Below the pieces are notes generated by a model. That model ran no database searches. It had not been told where the DNA came from and saw only the letters and a list, made by a program, of their open reading frames with translations. A stretch of DNA of 64,000 nucleotides from Paraburkholderia ginsengiterrae. Lineage in GTDB: Bacteria; Pseudomonadota; Gammaproteobacteria; Burkholderiales; Burkholderiaceae. Position numbers and translations under genes: made by a program. Position 1 is the first letter of the stretch. Every line of letters starts with the position of its first letter. Shown piece by piece: positions 1-9,477 of this stretch. Where the stretch lies: the NCBI RefSeq assembly GCF_001645125.1, contig NZ_LXKA01000393.1, forward strand, positions 157,172 through 221,171, read 5' to 3'.

Positions 1-339
1 GAAATAGCCTTCCGTCGCGGCCAGATCGCGGATCTGCTGGGGTGCGGCGGTGATCAGAAATTCGAACTGGTCATCGCTGATATCGGGCCGTTTGGCGAAA
101 CGCGCAAGATCCAGATGCGCTTCGAGCAGCTTACGCAGCGAGCGCGGCGTGGCTTCGATATCGACCTTGTAGCTGGCGGCCGGTTTCGCTGCGTGGGCGT
201 GGGCGGCCGCGAGGCTCAGCATGACGAGGCCGAAGGCCAGCCATGCGCGCAGCCAGCGCCGCAGGGGCGTCGGATACCCGCGCCTGGAATCGGCCTTGCC
301 ACGCCGCAGACGCGGCTTGTCGATCGCACACCCCGCCAA
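1..339 (-). CDS. tamA: TamA-like outer-membrane assembly protein, N-terminal part (runs off window)
   Basis: Only the first ~113 codons are present; the rest lies beyond base 1. The reading shows a basic start, a hydrophobic stretch (LRAWLAFGLVMLSLAAA) ending in AHA, then KVDIEATPRSLRKLLEAHLD and a DDQFEFLITAAPQQIRDLAA-type segment. This matches the start of the first POTRA domain of Omp85/TamA proteins, which work with TamB in outer-membrane protein and phospholipid traffic. The start is uncertain: a TTG at 337-339 has a GGAGG-like site six bases upstream and keeps the full signal peptide, whereas the ATG at 220-222 would cut into it. It diverges from the DUF3460 gene. The family call rests on the N-terminus and on the usual tamA–DUF3460–scpA order in Burkholderiales. 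Confidence 0.6.
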   Translation of the reverse strand, partial: MAGCAIDKPRLRRGKADSRRGYPTPLRRWLRAWLAFGLVMLSLAAAHAHAAKPAASYKVDIEATPRSLRKLLEAHLDLARFAKRPDISDDQFEFLITAAPQQIRDLAATEGYF

Positions 340-551
340 ACGGGACCTCCGGCCGTAGTTGATGAATTCTGTTGCCCAGCCGCGCCGCGGCGGCCGAAGC
401 TCGCTATTTGACCACATCGGCGGGACGCCGCGAGATCTCAAAAAGTGCCGTTGCAACAGGCCGGACCGGCATTGCGCCCGCCTTTGACGCGCGGCACGGG
501 GCGCTGGTTCCGGATATTTGCGCGCCTTCCCGCCCGTCGCCGCCGCCATTT

Positions 552-581
552 TTCGACCACGCCCGGCGCATGCGGTAAAAT
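552..581 (+). promoter_or_regulatory. Candidate sigma-70 promoter for DUF3460–scpA
   Basis: TTCGAC (552-557) and TAAAAT (576-581) are separated by 18 bases and lie about 70 bases before the DUF3460 start. This is the best promoter-like match in the 314-base spacer 340-653 between the divergent tamA-like and DUF3460 genes. I see no other gene or repeat in that spacer. Confidence 0.4.
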
Positions 582-653
582 TATCGGATAGCAGTGGCGC
601 CCTGCCGGTTTCCGCCAGGCGGCCACCCAATCCCACACCACGGACGTCGAGTC

Positions 654-839
654 ATGTATCAATCGGACATCACGCAGTTCCTGAACCAGCTCAAGCAGCA
701 GAAGCCCAATCTGGAAGCCGAACAACGCCGCGGCCGCGCGCTCTTGTGGGACAAACAGCCGATCGATCTGGAAGAGCGCGCCGAGCAGAAAGCCTCGCGC
801 GTGGAACAGACGCCTTACTCGTACTACCAGAATTTCTAA
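654..839 (+). CDS. DUF3460 family small protein
   Basis: A 61-aa protein starting MYQSDITQFLNQLK, rich in Glu/Gln/Arg, ending PYSYYQNF. This is the pattern of DUF3460, a small soluble family of unknown function found in beta-proteobacteria. An in-frame upstream AUG-type start at 594 would add 20 Pro/Arg-rich residues unlike the family, so I start at MYQSD. scpA follows after only four bases, so the two are probably co-transcribed. The function is not known and the context (chromosome segregation on one side, outer-membrane assembly on the other) does not settle it. Confidence 0.85.
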   Translation: MYQSDITQFLNQLKQQKPNLEAEQRRGRALLWDKQPIDLEERAEQKASRVEQTPYSYYQNF

Positions 840-843
840 GCGC

Positions 844-1719
844 GTGAGTCACGCCGACGAGGCACACGGCGTACCGCCGGCTCCCGCCGACGCCGCGCTG
901 GCCGCGCCCGCCACCGATTCGACACCGGACACCGTCGACGGCATTGCCTTCGCTCGCCTGTACGGCGAGCCGCTCTTCAAGCTGCCGACGGATCTGTACA
1001 TCCCGCCGGACGCGCTCGAAGTGTTCCTCGAAACGTTCGAAGGACCGCTGGATCTGCTGCTGTACCTGATCCGCAAGCAGAACTTCAACGTGCTCGACAT
1101 CCCGATGGCGGATGTCACTGTGCAATACCTCGGCTATGTCGACCAGCTGCGCCAGACCAATCTCGAACTCGCGTCCGAATATCTGCTCATGGCCGCGATG
1201 CTGATTGAGATCAAGTCGCGCATGCTGCTGCCGGTGAAAAAGGCCGACAGCGGCGATGAAGCCGAGGATCCGCGCGCGGAACTGGTGCGCCGCCTGCTCG
1301 AATACGAGCAGATGAAGCTCGCCGCCCAGCGCATCGACCGGCTGCCGCAACTCGGGCGCGACTTCCTGCGTGCCGAGGTGTACATCGAGCAAAGCATCAC
1401 ACCGCGCTTTCCGGACGTGAACAGCGAAGACCTGCGCGCCGCGTGGGCCGACGTGATCAAGCGCGCCAAGCTGGTCCAGCATCACAAGATTTCGCGCGAG
1501 GAACTGTCGGTGCGCGAGCACATGAGTTCGATCCTGCGGCAATTGCAGAACGCGCGCTTCATCGAATTCTCCGATCTTTTCGACACCAGCAAGGGCGTGC
1601 CGGTGGTGGTGGTGAACTTCATCGCCGTGCTCGAGTTGTGCCGCGAATCGCTCGTCGAAATCACTCAGGCGGAACCGTTCGCGCCGATTTATGTGCGCCT
1701 CGCCTACCTGCCGGCCTGA
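844..1719 (+). CDS. scpA: Segregation and condensation protein A (kleisin)
   Basis: A 291-aa ScpA, the kleisin subunit that bridges SMC heads and recruits ScpB in chromosome condensation. After a ~60-aa Ala/Pro-rich lead, the hallmark ScpA N-terminus appears (VFLETFEGPLDLLLYLIRKQ), followed by NLELASEYLLMAAMLIEIKSR and a C-terminal winged-helix region that ends in VRLAYLPA. The start is a GTG four bases after the DUF3460 stop, implying translational coupling. The N-terminal extension before the kleisin domain is longer than in many homologues but is Burkholderiales-like. No scpB is adjacent. Length and motifs make the call secure; only the exact start is open. Confidence 0.93.
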   Translation: MSHADEAHGVPPAPADAALAAPATDSTPDTVDGIAFARLYGEPLFKLPTDLYIPPDALEVFLETFEGPLDLLLYLIRKQNFNVLDIPMADVTVQYLGYVDQLRQTNLELASEYLLMAAMLIEIKSRMLLPVKKADSGDEAEDPRAELVRRLLEYEQMKLAAQRIDRLPQLGRDFLRAEVYIEQSITPRFPDVNSEDLRAAWADVIKRAKLVQHHKISREELSVREHMSSILRQLQNARFIEFSDLFDTSKGVPVVVVNFIAVLELCRESLVEITQAEPFAPIYVRLAYLPA

Positions 1720-2745
<1,026 letters not shown>

Positions 2746-2805
2746 CGCCGTCACAGGCCGGGCGGGTACGCGCCGGCCAGTATTCGAAGCCACACAGGAT
2801 TAGCC

Positions 2806-3192
2806 ATGCAACGCAACATGCTGAAGTCGAAGATCCACCGCGTCGCGGTCACGCACTGCGAACTGCACTACGAAGGCTCGTGCGCGATCGACGAGGATCT
2901 GCTGGAAGCCGCGAACATTGTCGAAAACGAACGGATCGACATCTGGAACATCAACAATGGCGAGCGTTTCTCGACCTACGCGATCAAGGGCGAGCGCGGC
3001 AGCGGCATGATTTCGCTGAACGGCTCGGCCGCGCGGCGTGCGCAGTTGGGCGATCTGGTGATCATCGCGGCGTTCGCGGTGGTCGATGAGGCGGAATTGA
3101 AGGCAGGCTGGAAGCCGGACCTGGTGTTCGTCGACGACAACAACAAGATCAAGGGCAGCCGCGATCACGTGCCGACCCAGAACTGGACCTGA
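2806..3192 (+). CDS. panD: Aspartate 1-decarboxylase (pyruvoyl enzyme) proenzyme
   Basis: Makes beta-alanine from L-aspartate for the PanC reaction. The 128-aa proenzyme carries the self-cleavage site YEGSCAID, with the break expected between Gly24 and Ser25; Ser25 becomes the pyruvoyl group. Lys9, Arg54 and Tyr58, the residues that bind substrate and donate the proton in the E. coli enzyme, are all in place, as is the [12 protein letters not shown] segment. It follows panC in the same direction. Nothing is unusual in length or motif. Confidence 0.96.
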   Translation: MQRNMLKSKIHRVAVTHCELHYEGSCAIDEDLLEAANIVENERIDIWNINNGERFSTYAIKGERGSGMISLNGSAARRAQLGDLVIIAAFAVVDEAELKAGWKPDLVFVDDNNKIKGSRDHVPTQNWT

Positions 3193-3285
3193 GCGCCCGG
3201 CCGTTCAGCCCACGCCCGCCGCGCCCGCGTCAAGTGCGCCGCGCGGCTCCACGCAGCGGGCGGCCATGCCGCCTGCTCCGCCCTC

Positions 3286-3921
3286 TCAAGCCTTGCTGGT
3301 CCCGTTAGTCCACTCGAGGATCGGCTGCCACTGCTCCAGATCCTTTTCCACGCGGCTTTTCGCGACGTCCCACAAGGTCAGCCCGTGAGCCGCCAGTTGC
3401 ACGTAGTTTTGCGTATCGCGCAAGAAACCCAGCACCGGCAGCTTCAAGCCCTCGACGAAGCGATGCAGCTGCTCCGCCGAGCGAGTCCGCGCATCGACGC
3501 GCATGCCGACCACGCCGACTTCGATGTTGCCTTTCCTGACCGCTTTTTCCTTCGCCAGCCGCTCGAGAAATTCCTGAGTAGCGAGAATATCGAAGATGGA
3601 TGGCTGCAGCGGCACGATGACCTTGTCGGCCAGATCCAGCGCGATGCTCATGCGATTGCCGTGCAGCCCGGCCGGTGTGTCGATGACAGCGTGCTCCAGC
3701 CCCTTGGGCGGCTTGGCCGGCGAGTCCTGATTGACTTCCCAGCTTTCGATGGCCGGTAGCGTGTCGGGCCGCAACGATAACCACGCGTGCGCGGACTGCT
3801 GTTTGTCCAGGTCAGCCAGCGCAACCCATTCGCCGGCCGCGGCGAAATAGCCGGCCAGATTGGTGGACAGCGTGCTTTTGCCCACGCCGCCCTTCGGATT
3901 CGCCACCACGATCACCGTCAT
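3286..3921 (-). CDS. Orphan ParA/MinD-type partition ATPase
   Basis: A 211-aa P-loop ATPase of the ParA/MipZ group. The deviant Walker A motif NPKGGVGKST is at residues 8-17, with the signature Lys10; a Walker A' segment (LADLDKQQSAHAW) and a Walker B-like HAVIDTPAG follow. The start at 3921 has GGGAGA five bases upstream and opens directly on the beta-strand MTVIVVANPKGG; the 46 extra codons upstream are not ParA-like. There is no parB beside it, and it points toward panD, so its cargo is not shown by context. ParA-like orphans position varied cargoes (chemotaxis clusters, secretion machines, plasmid or chromosome origins); none can be chosen here. Confidence 0.82.
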   Translation of the reverse strand: MTVIVVANPKGGVGKSTLSTNLAGYFAAAGEWVALADLDKQQSAHAWLSLRPDTLPAIESWEVNQDSPAKPPKGLEHAVIDTPAGLHGNRMSIALDLADKVIVPLQPSIFDILATQEFLERLAKEKAVRKGNIEVGVVGMRVDARTRSAEQLHRFVEGLKLPVLGFLRDTQNYVQLAAHGLTLWDVAKSRVEKDLEQWQPILEWTNGTSKA

Positions 3922-4130
3922 GAAATCTCCCGGAAAGAAGGCTGGGCATCGCCAGCCGGTTTGCCGCGCTATTGCGTTGACCTGGCGCCGTGTGACCTGA
4001 TCCGTACCGTTTTCAGGTTCACGCGCCGATCCAGCCGTTGATAATATCGACAAATGCACCGGGGCCGAAGCCCCCAGCGGCGAATCGGCCGCCGTGCCCC
4101 ACCGATTTTTCCCTCGAGGACCCGAATTTC

Positions 4131-4550
4131 ATGAGCAAGCTCCGCCCGGAATACACCATCGAACACCTGCACAATCGTCAGAAGGGCAAGCTGCCCGGCT
4201 TGCTGGGCGTGCAAGTCCTGTCGCTGGAGGAAGGCGTCCTGACCGCTGAATTGACCGTGCGCGAGGAATTGCTCGCGCCGAACGGCTTTTTGCATGCCGC
4301 GACGGTGATCGGCCTCGCCGATACGGCTTGCGGCTACGCCTGCCTCGCCCATCTGCCCGAGACGGCGCGCAATTTCACGACAATCGAGCTGAAGAGCAAT
4401 TTTCTCGGCACTTCGACCGAAGGCACGATCCGCGCGGTCGCCAAGGGCGTGCATCTGGGGCGCAGCACGCAGGTGTGGGACGCCACGGTCACTGATCCGA
4501 ACGGCAAGACGATGGCCCTGTTTCGCTGCACGCAGATGGTACTGTATTGA
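4131..4550 (+). CDS. PaaI-type hotdog-fold thioesterase
   Basis: A 139-aa single hotdog domain with the family pattern LPGLLGVQVLSLEEGVLTAEL, NGFLHAATVIGLADTACGYA and the end segment GRSTQVWDATVTDPNGKTMALF. Such proteins hydrolyse acyl- or aryl-CoA thioesters; the NGFLHAA stretch is the catalytic region (usually N-G-x-x-H-G). The start at 4131 has GAGGA ten bases upstream; an in-frame ATG at 4038 would add a Pro-rich, non-conserved tail. It diverges from the ParA-like gene and runs toward the doxX gene with a shared terminator between. The substrate is unknown. Confidence 0.85.
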   Translation: MSKLRPEYTIEHLHNRQKGKLPGLLGVQVLSLEEGVLTAELTVREELLAPNGFLHAATVIGLADTACGYACLAHLPETARNFTTIELKSNFLGTSTEGTIRAVAKGVHLGRSTQVWDATVTDPNGKTMALFRCTQMVLY

Positions 4551-4583
4551 GCGGCTTGGGGTGGCGTGGTGACTCCACGCCAT

Positions 4584-4619
4584 AAAAAAAGCACGCTGCC
4601 GTGAAGCGCGTGCTTTTTT
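4584..4619. terminator. Bidirectional intrinsic terminator between thioesterase and doxX genes
   Basis: A-tract, GCACGC (4591-4596), an 11-base spacer, GCGTGC (4608-4613), then TTTTTT. With the flanking A and T runs the stem extends to about 12 bp and works in both directions, as expected for two converging genes. Confidence 0.85.
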
Positions 4620-4665
4620 ATTTTCCGCTGCGGGGCTAGCCCCCAGCGCAAACTGCCTCAGTCCG

Positions 4666-5082
4666 TCAAGCAGCCGCCACGCGCGGCGCCTTGGCACCAC
4701 TGAGCGCCAGCGCTCCGCCACCAAGCAGGGACTGCACCACCAACGTCACGGCCCAGTACGCCGGATATTCCCAGCCACCGTGCGGCGACGCGAAACCCCA
4801 GCCGTTTTGCAGATGTTGCGACATCGCGCCGAGCATGAAGGGCAGCAACACCAGCGCAACCCAGCGAACTTGCACGCCGAGCAGCAGCGCGATGCCGCCG
4901 AACAGCTCGACGAACGCCGTCACATAGCCGAGCCAGCCCGGCAAACCAATCGAAACGAAGAACTGCGCCGTACCGGGCAGCGTGAAAACGAGAATCTTTT
5001 GCAGACTGTGGGCGAGGTACAGCACACCCAAGGCGACGCGGAGCAGTAAGGCGGCCAGATCGGCGGAGCGGTTCGAATTCAT
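4666..5082 (-). CDS. DoxX family membrane protein
   Basis: A 138-aa integral membrane protein with about four transmembrane segments: LLLRVALGVLYLAHS, GYVTAFVELFGGIALLLG, WVALVLLPFMLGAM and YWAVTLVVQSLLGGGALAL. The RVALGVLYLAHSLQK start and the VELFGGIALLLG helix are typical of DoxX/SURF4-like proteins. The start at 5082 has AAGGA eight bases before it; the longer reading adds 28 non-hydrophobic residues. DoxX proteins have been linked to thiosulfate:quinone oxidoreductase and oxidative-stress complexes in some organisms, but no partner gene is nearby, so the role is open. Beyond its start, 5083-5225 holds only upstream sequence and the cobQ 3' flank. Confidence 0.85.
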   Translation of the reverse strand: MNSNRSADLAALLLRVALGVLYLAHSLQKILVFTLPGTAQFFVSIGLPGWLGYVTAFVELFGGIALLLGVQVRWVALVLLPFMLGAMSQHLQNGWGFASPHGGWEYPAYWAVTLVVQSLLGGGALALSGAKAPRVAAA

Positions 5083-5225
5083 GACAGGTCCTTGAGAAGA
5101 AAGACTGCCCGCGACCGGGCTGTCGATACCGGGACTGTATTCGAACCATACGGCGCGAAAAACCACCGCCGGAGCTTTTATTATTTCTCAATAGGATTTA
5201 ATCAGGTCTGCGCGGCTGATCCGGG

Positions 5226-6740
5226 TCAACCGATCGCCGCAAACAGCTTCGCCAGATCGAGATGTTCGGCCAGCGTATCGGCAAGACGATCGAGCGACGC
5301 CTCGCGCAGCGCCGGATAGTCGATCGTCTCGGCCTCGCTCAATCCCGCCCACGCGAGCAAGGCGGTGCACGCGGCCGGTGTGTCGAACAGACCGTGCACG
5401 TAGGTCGCCAGAATTTGACCATCGGCGGAAATCGCGCCGTCGGGGCGCGCCGTCTGCGCACCGTCCAATTGCAGCGCGGGCGCATCCAGCGCCGGGCCGT
5501 GGGTCTCGCCCATGTGAATCTCGTAGCCGGCCACTTCGGGCGAGCCGGGCAACGCGAGGCGGCCGGTCACGTTCTTCAGCGTCTTCTCACGCGTAAGGAC
5601 GGTCGAGTAGTCGAGCCAGCCGAGTCCCGCAGACGCGCCCGGCGCGCCCTCCACTCCATGCGGGTCCGCCACTTCGCGCCCCAGCATCTGCATGCCGCCG
5701 CAAATGCCGATCACACGCCCGCCATAACGCAGATGCTTTTGCAGCACCGCATCCCAGCCTTGCGCGCGCAGAAACGCAAGGTCGCCCGGCACGTTCTTCG
5801 AGCCCGGCAGGATGATCAGATCGGCCGGCGGCATCGGCATGCCGCTTCGCACGTAATGAAAATCGACCTGCGGATGCGCGCGCAACGCATCGAAATCCGT
5901 GTGATTGCTGATATGCGGCAGCACCGGCACGACCACGCGGAGCATGCGCGCCGCGTCGCCGCGGTGGGCCGCGCGCAATTCGGGCGGCAGCATGTCTTCC
6001 GCGTCGAGCGTGAGGCCGTGCAGATACGGCACCACGCCGAGCACCGGTTTGCCGGTCTTCGCCTCGAGCCAGTCGAGCCCCGGTTTCAGCAAACCGACAT
6101 CGCCGCGAAAGCGGTTGATGATGAAGCCGCGCACTCTCGCCTGCTCGCTCTCGGACAGGCACGCCAGCGTGCCCGTGAGATGCGCGAATACACCGCCACG
6201 GTCGATGTCGGCCACCAGCACGACCGGGCAATCGACCGCCTCCGCGAAACCCATGTTGGCGATATCGCGGTCGCGCAAATTGATCTCGGCGGGACTGCCT
6301 GCGCCTTCGACAAAAATCGTCTCATACGCCGCCTGCAGCCGTTCATACGATTGCAGCACCGCTTCGAAAGCAACGGGTTTGTAGTCGTGATAGGCGCGCG
6401 CGTCGAGATTCATGCGCGCCTTGCCGTGGATGATCACCTGCGCGCCACGGTCGCTGGTCGGCTTGAGCAGTACTGGATTCAGATCGGTGTGTGCAGCAAT
6501 GCCGGCGGCCACCGCTTGCAGAGCCTGGGCTCGGCCGATCTCGCCGCCGTCGACCGTCACCGCGCTATTGAGCGCCATGTTTTGCGGCTTGAACGGCGCG
6601 ACCCGCACTCCCGCGCGGCGTGCGAGCCGGCACAGGCCGGCCACCAGCGTGCTCTTGCCCGCATCGGACGTGGTGCCTTGAATCATCAGCGTGCCGCGCG
6701 GCACGGGGATAGCGTCATGCGATGTCGAAGTGGCGGTCAC
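5226..6740 (-). CDS. cobQ: Cobyric acid synthase
   Basis: Amidates four carboxyl side chains of adenosylcobyrinic acid a,c-diamide with glutamine and ATP (CbiP in Salmonella naming). The N-terminal P-loop ATPase reads [25 protein letters not shown] and the [12 protein letters not shown] segment follow. The C-terminal class I glutaminase has the Cys nucleophile in [10 protein letters not shown] and the His in YVHGLFD. About 504 aa with the GTG at 6740; an ATG at 6686, directly before IQGTTSDAG, is the alternative and neither has a strong ribosome site. It is divergent from cobU, with a 171-base spacer lacking any B12-riboswitch core. Confidence 0.94.
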   Translation of the reverse strand: MTATSTSHDAIPVPRGTLMIQGTTSDAGKSTLVAGLCRLARRAGVRVAPFKPQNMALNSAVTVDGGEIGRAQALQAVAAGIAAHTDLNPVLLKPTSDRGAQVIIHGKARMNLDARAYHDYKPVAFEAVLQSYERLQAAYETIFVEGAGSPAEINLRDRDIANMGFAEAVDCPVVLVADIDRGGVFAHLTGTLACLSESEQARVRGFIINRFRGDVGLLKPGLDWLEAKTGKPVLGVVPYLHGLTLDAEDMLPPELRAAHRGDAARMLRVVVPVLPHISNHTDFDALRAHPQVDFHYVRSGMPMPPADLIILPGSKNVPGDLAFLRAQGWDAVLQKHLRYGGRVIGICGGMQMLGREVADPHGVEGAPGASAGLGWLDYSTVLTREKTLKNVTGRLALPGSPEVAGYEIHMGETHGPALDAPALQLDGAQTARPDGAISADGQILATYVHGLFDTPAACTALLAWAGLSEAETIDYPALREASLDRLADTLAEHLDLAKLFAAIG

Positions 6741-6911
6741 GGAATGTCGGGCTCGGCGATGAGAATGTTCGATGAAGCAAGCGGCGGTGTGCACGGCGCA
6801 ATCGGTCGGCAGCACAACTGTCGCGCGGCAACGCAGTGCAGCAATCAAGTGCGTGGCACGCGGCATTATCCCATCGCGCCGGCCCGTGCTGCACGCCGGT
6901 ACAATCATGCG

Positions 6912-7466
6912 ATGACTCCCCGCGACCTCACCTTCGTTCTCGGCGGCGCCCGTTCGGGCAAGAGCGTGCACGCCGAGCAGCTTGCCCGCGACAGTGCCCT
7001 GCCGGTCACCTACGTCGCCACCGCGCGCGTCGCGGACGACGCCGAATTCAGCATGCGTATCGCGCATCATCGCGAGCGACGTCCGGCGCATTGGCGGCTG
7101 TTCGAAGCGGATATCGATCTCGCCGGCGCCGTGAAGCAGATCGACGCGCCCGGCCACTGCATGCTGATCGACTGCTTGACGTTGTGGCTCGCCAATCTGC
7201 TGTGTCCGCCCGAAGGCGACGCGCTGTCGGCCGATCAAGTGAACGCGCACATCGCCGCGCTCGAGGCGGCGCTAGTCAACGCGAAAGGCAAGGTCATCGT
7301 GGTCAGCAATGAAATCGGTTTGGGCGTGGTGCCGCTTGGGGCGGCCACGCGGCTTTACGTCGACGAGATCGGGCGGCTCAACCAGCGCATTGCCGCTCTG
7401 AGCACGCAGGCCACGATGATGGTCGCGGGCTTGCCGCTCGCGCTGAAAACTGCGAGCCGAGCGTGA
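6912..7466 (+). CDS. cobU: Adenosylcobinamide kinase / guanylyltransferase
   Basis: Bifunctional enzyme (CobP in Pseudomonas naming) that phosphorylates adenosylcobinamide and then makes adenosylcobinamide-GDP. The 184-aa chain begins with the P-loop [21 protein letters not shown] holds the His that carries GMP, then [12 protein letters not shown] and [12 protein letters not shown] follow, as in the family. It heads the plus-strand block cobU-cbiB-cobD-btuF, and its stop overlaps the start of cbiB. A TACAAT at 6900-6905 ends only six bases before the ATG, so transcription may start at or next to the start codon. Confidence 0.95.
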   Translation: MTPRDLTFVLGGARSGKSVHAEQLARDSALPVTYVATARVADDAEFSMRIAHHRERRPAHWRLFEADIDLAGAVKQIDAPGHCMLIDCLTLWLANLLCPPEGDALSADQVNAHIAALEAALVNAKGKVIVVSNEIGLGVVPLGAATRLYVDEIGRLNQRIAALSTQATMMVAGLPLALKTASRA

Positions 7467-8401
7467 TGCTGTCGCTTCCTCTACTCGTGACGCTAGCCAC
7501 TGCGGGCGTCGCCGTCGACCGCTGGTTTGGCGAGCCGCGCACCGCGCATCCGTTGGTGGGATTCGGCAAATGGGCGATGCGGCTCGAAGCGCGTTACAAC
7601 ACCGGCCGCCGCTTGCGGCTCAAAGGGTTGCTGGCGTGGTCGCTGGCGGTCATGCCGCCGGTGCTGATCGCGTGGGCGCTGATTGCCATGCTGCCGTTTT
7701 ACGCGGCCTGTGCGGTACATGTGGTGCTGCTGTGGTTCGCGCTGGGCGCGCGCAGCCTGCACGATCACATTGCGCCGATCGCGCAGGCGCTGACACAGCG
7801 CGATCTGGCGCAGGCTCGCCTGCTGACCGCACGGATCGTGTCGCGCGAAACCGCCAATGCCGACGAAGCCGCGCTGTCGCGCGCCGCCGTCGAATCGGCG
7901 CTTGAAAACGGCAACGATGCGATTTTCGGCGCTTTGTTCTGGTTCGCGATTGCGGGCGGTCCGGGCGCGCTCGGATTTCGCCTCGCCAACACACTCGACG
8001 CGATGTGGGGTTATCGCACGCCGCGTTATTTGCGCTACGGCTGGGCTGCCGCGCGCCTCGACGACGTGCTCAACTGGATTCCCGCGCGCCTGACCGCCGC
8101 CAGCTACGCCCTGCTCGGCGACACGCACACCGCGTGGCACTGCTGGCGCGAGCAGGCACAGCTTTGGGACAGCCCGAATGCCGGGCCGGTGATGGCCTCC
8201 GGCGCGGGCAGCCTGAACGTGCTGATCGGCGGCCCGGCGGTTTATCACGGCGCACTCGAATACCGGCCAACGCTCGGCTTCGGCCAGCCGGCAAAAGCCG
8301 CGCACGTCACCGCCGCGTTGATGCTGGTGGAGCGCACGATCATTCTCTGGCTGGCGGTGCTGATCGTGCTCGCGCTGCTGAGCGTGCCCTTCCATGCCTG
8401 A
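7466..8401 (+). CDS. cbiB: Adenosylcobinamide-phosphate synthase, membrane protein
   Basis: Attaches the aminopropanol phosphate arm to adenosylcobyric acid (named CobD in Pseudomonas). A 311-aa integral membrane protein: N-terminal DRWFGEPRTAHPLVGFGKW is the family mark, followed by helices around LLAWSLAVMPPVLIAWAL and ACAVHVVLLWFAL, then VSRETANADEAALSRAAVESALEN with NDAIFGALFW, and a last helix ILWLAVLIVLALLS. The ATG at 7466 shares its A with the cobU stop; a GTG one codon earlier is the alternative. The end overlaps cobD by 8 bases, so the three genes are translationally coupled. Confidence 0.93.
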   Translation: MLSLPLLVTLATAGVAVDRWFGEPRTAHPLVGFGKWAMRLEARYNTGRRLRLKGLLAWSLAVMPPVLIAWALIAMLPFYAACAVHVVLLWFALGARSLHDHIAPIAQALTQRDLAQARLLTARIVSRETANADEAALSRAAVESALENGNDAIFGALFWFAIAGGPGALGFRLANTLDAMWGYRTPRYLRYGWAAARLDDVLNWIPARLTAASYALLGDTHTAWHCWREQAQLWDSPNAGPVMASGAGSLNVLIGGPAVYHGALEYRPTLGFGQPAKAAHVTAALMLVERTIILWLAVLIVLALLSVPFHA

Positions 8402-9452
8402 TTCAACGACTGGCCGCGCGAACGAAATGCGCACGTCTAACGATGCCGTCGTGCACGGCGGCAATCTGCACGAAGCGGCCAAACGGTACGGTATTCCGTG
8501 CGCGCACTGGCTCGACCTGTCGACGGGCATCAATCCGCACGGCTATCCGGTCCCGCCGGTTCCCGCCGACGCGTGGCGCCGCCTGCCCGACGACGGCGGC
8601 GACCTCGCCGCCTGTGCCGCGCGCTACTACGGCGCGCCCGATGCCGCGCACGTGCTGCCCGTCGCCGGCAGCCAGGCGGCGATTCGCGCGCTGCCCGCAT
8701 TGCTGCCGCGCGCACGCGTCGGCATCGCGCCGCTCACCTACAGCGAATACGCGCCCGCGTTCGAACGCGCCGGTCACGAAGTGGCACCGCTTGACGTGAA
8801 TCGGGAAAGCTTGCCCGACTCGCTCACACATGCGGTCGTCGTGAATCCTAACAATCCGACCGCGACGCATCTGAGCGCTGAGAAACTGTTGCAGTGGCAT
8901 ACCGAGTTGCGCGCACGCGGCGGAACGCTGCTTGTCGACGAAGCGTTTGCCGATGCGATGCCTTCGGCTTCACTTGCGGCGAGCACGCATCGCGACGGTT
9001 TGATCGTGTTGCGCTCGCCCGGGAAATTCTTCGGCCTGGCGGGTGTGCGCGCGGGTTTCGTACTCGGCGCGCCTGCGTTGCTTGATGAGCTGAACCAGGC
9101 GCTCGGCGCATGGACAGTCAGTGGTCCCGCGCGTCACGCGGTCAAAGCCGCTTTCGCCGACGACGCGTGGCAACGACACATGCGCGCCCTGCTCGCCGCC
9201 GAAAGCGCGCGCCTCGTCAAGCTGTTGCATGCGCAAGGATTCAGCTCGCGCGGCACGCCGCTCTTCGCGTGGACCGACGAACCACGCGCCGCCTTTTTGC
9301 ACGAAGCGCTGGCGCGGCGCGGTGTATGGACGCGTCTTTTCACGTCGTCGGGAAGCGTGCGTTTCGGCTTGCCCGCCAGCGAGGCAGAGTGGACCCGTTT
9401 CGACGAAACACTGCGCGAAGCGGTTCAGGCCATCTCCGCACGCGCGGATTGA
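8394..9452 (+). CDS. cobD: L-threonine-O-3-phosphate decarboxylase (PLP)
   Basis: A 352-aa fold-type I PLP enzyme that makes (R)-1-amino-2-propanol phosphate, the substrate of CbiB (called CobC in Pseudomonas). Motifs: VHGGNLHEAAKRYG and LDLSTGINPHGYP at the N-terminus, the VVVNPNNPTATHLS substrate/PLP loop, LLVDEAFAD with the PLP-binding Asp, and the Schiff-base Lys211 in RSPGKFFGLAGVR. Its start lies inside the end of cbiB. Histidinol-phosphate aminotransferases share this fold, but the HGGN start and the cobalamin context decide the call. The 3' end is followed after 25 bases by btuF. Confidence 0.92.
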   Translation: MPDSTTGRANEMRTSNDAVVHGGNLHEAAKRYGIPCAHWLDLSTGINPHGYPVPPVPADAWRRLPDDGGDLAACAARYYGAPDAAHVLPVAGSQAAIRALPALLPRARVGIAPLTYSEYAPAFERAGHEVAPLDVNRESLPDSLTHAVVVNPNNPTATHLSAEKLLQWHTELRARGGTLLVDEAFADAMPSASLAASTHRDGLIVLRSPGKFFGLAGVRAGFVLGAPALLDELNQALGAWTVSGPARHAVKAAFADDAWQRHMRALLAAESARLVKLLHAQGFSSRGTPLFAWTDEPRAAFLHEALARRGVWTRLFTSSGSVRFGLPASEAEWTRFDETLREAVQAISARAD

Positions 9453-9477
9453 TGTAGCGACAACCCGCACCCGTCTC

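Noticed and set aside
5262-6911. Long plus-strand reading upstream of cobU
   Set aside because: Antisense to cobQ. Only the part from 6912 is CobU.
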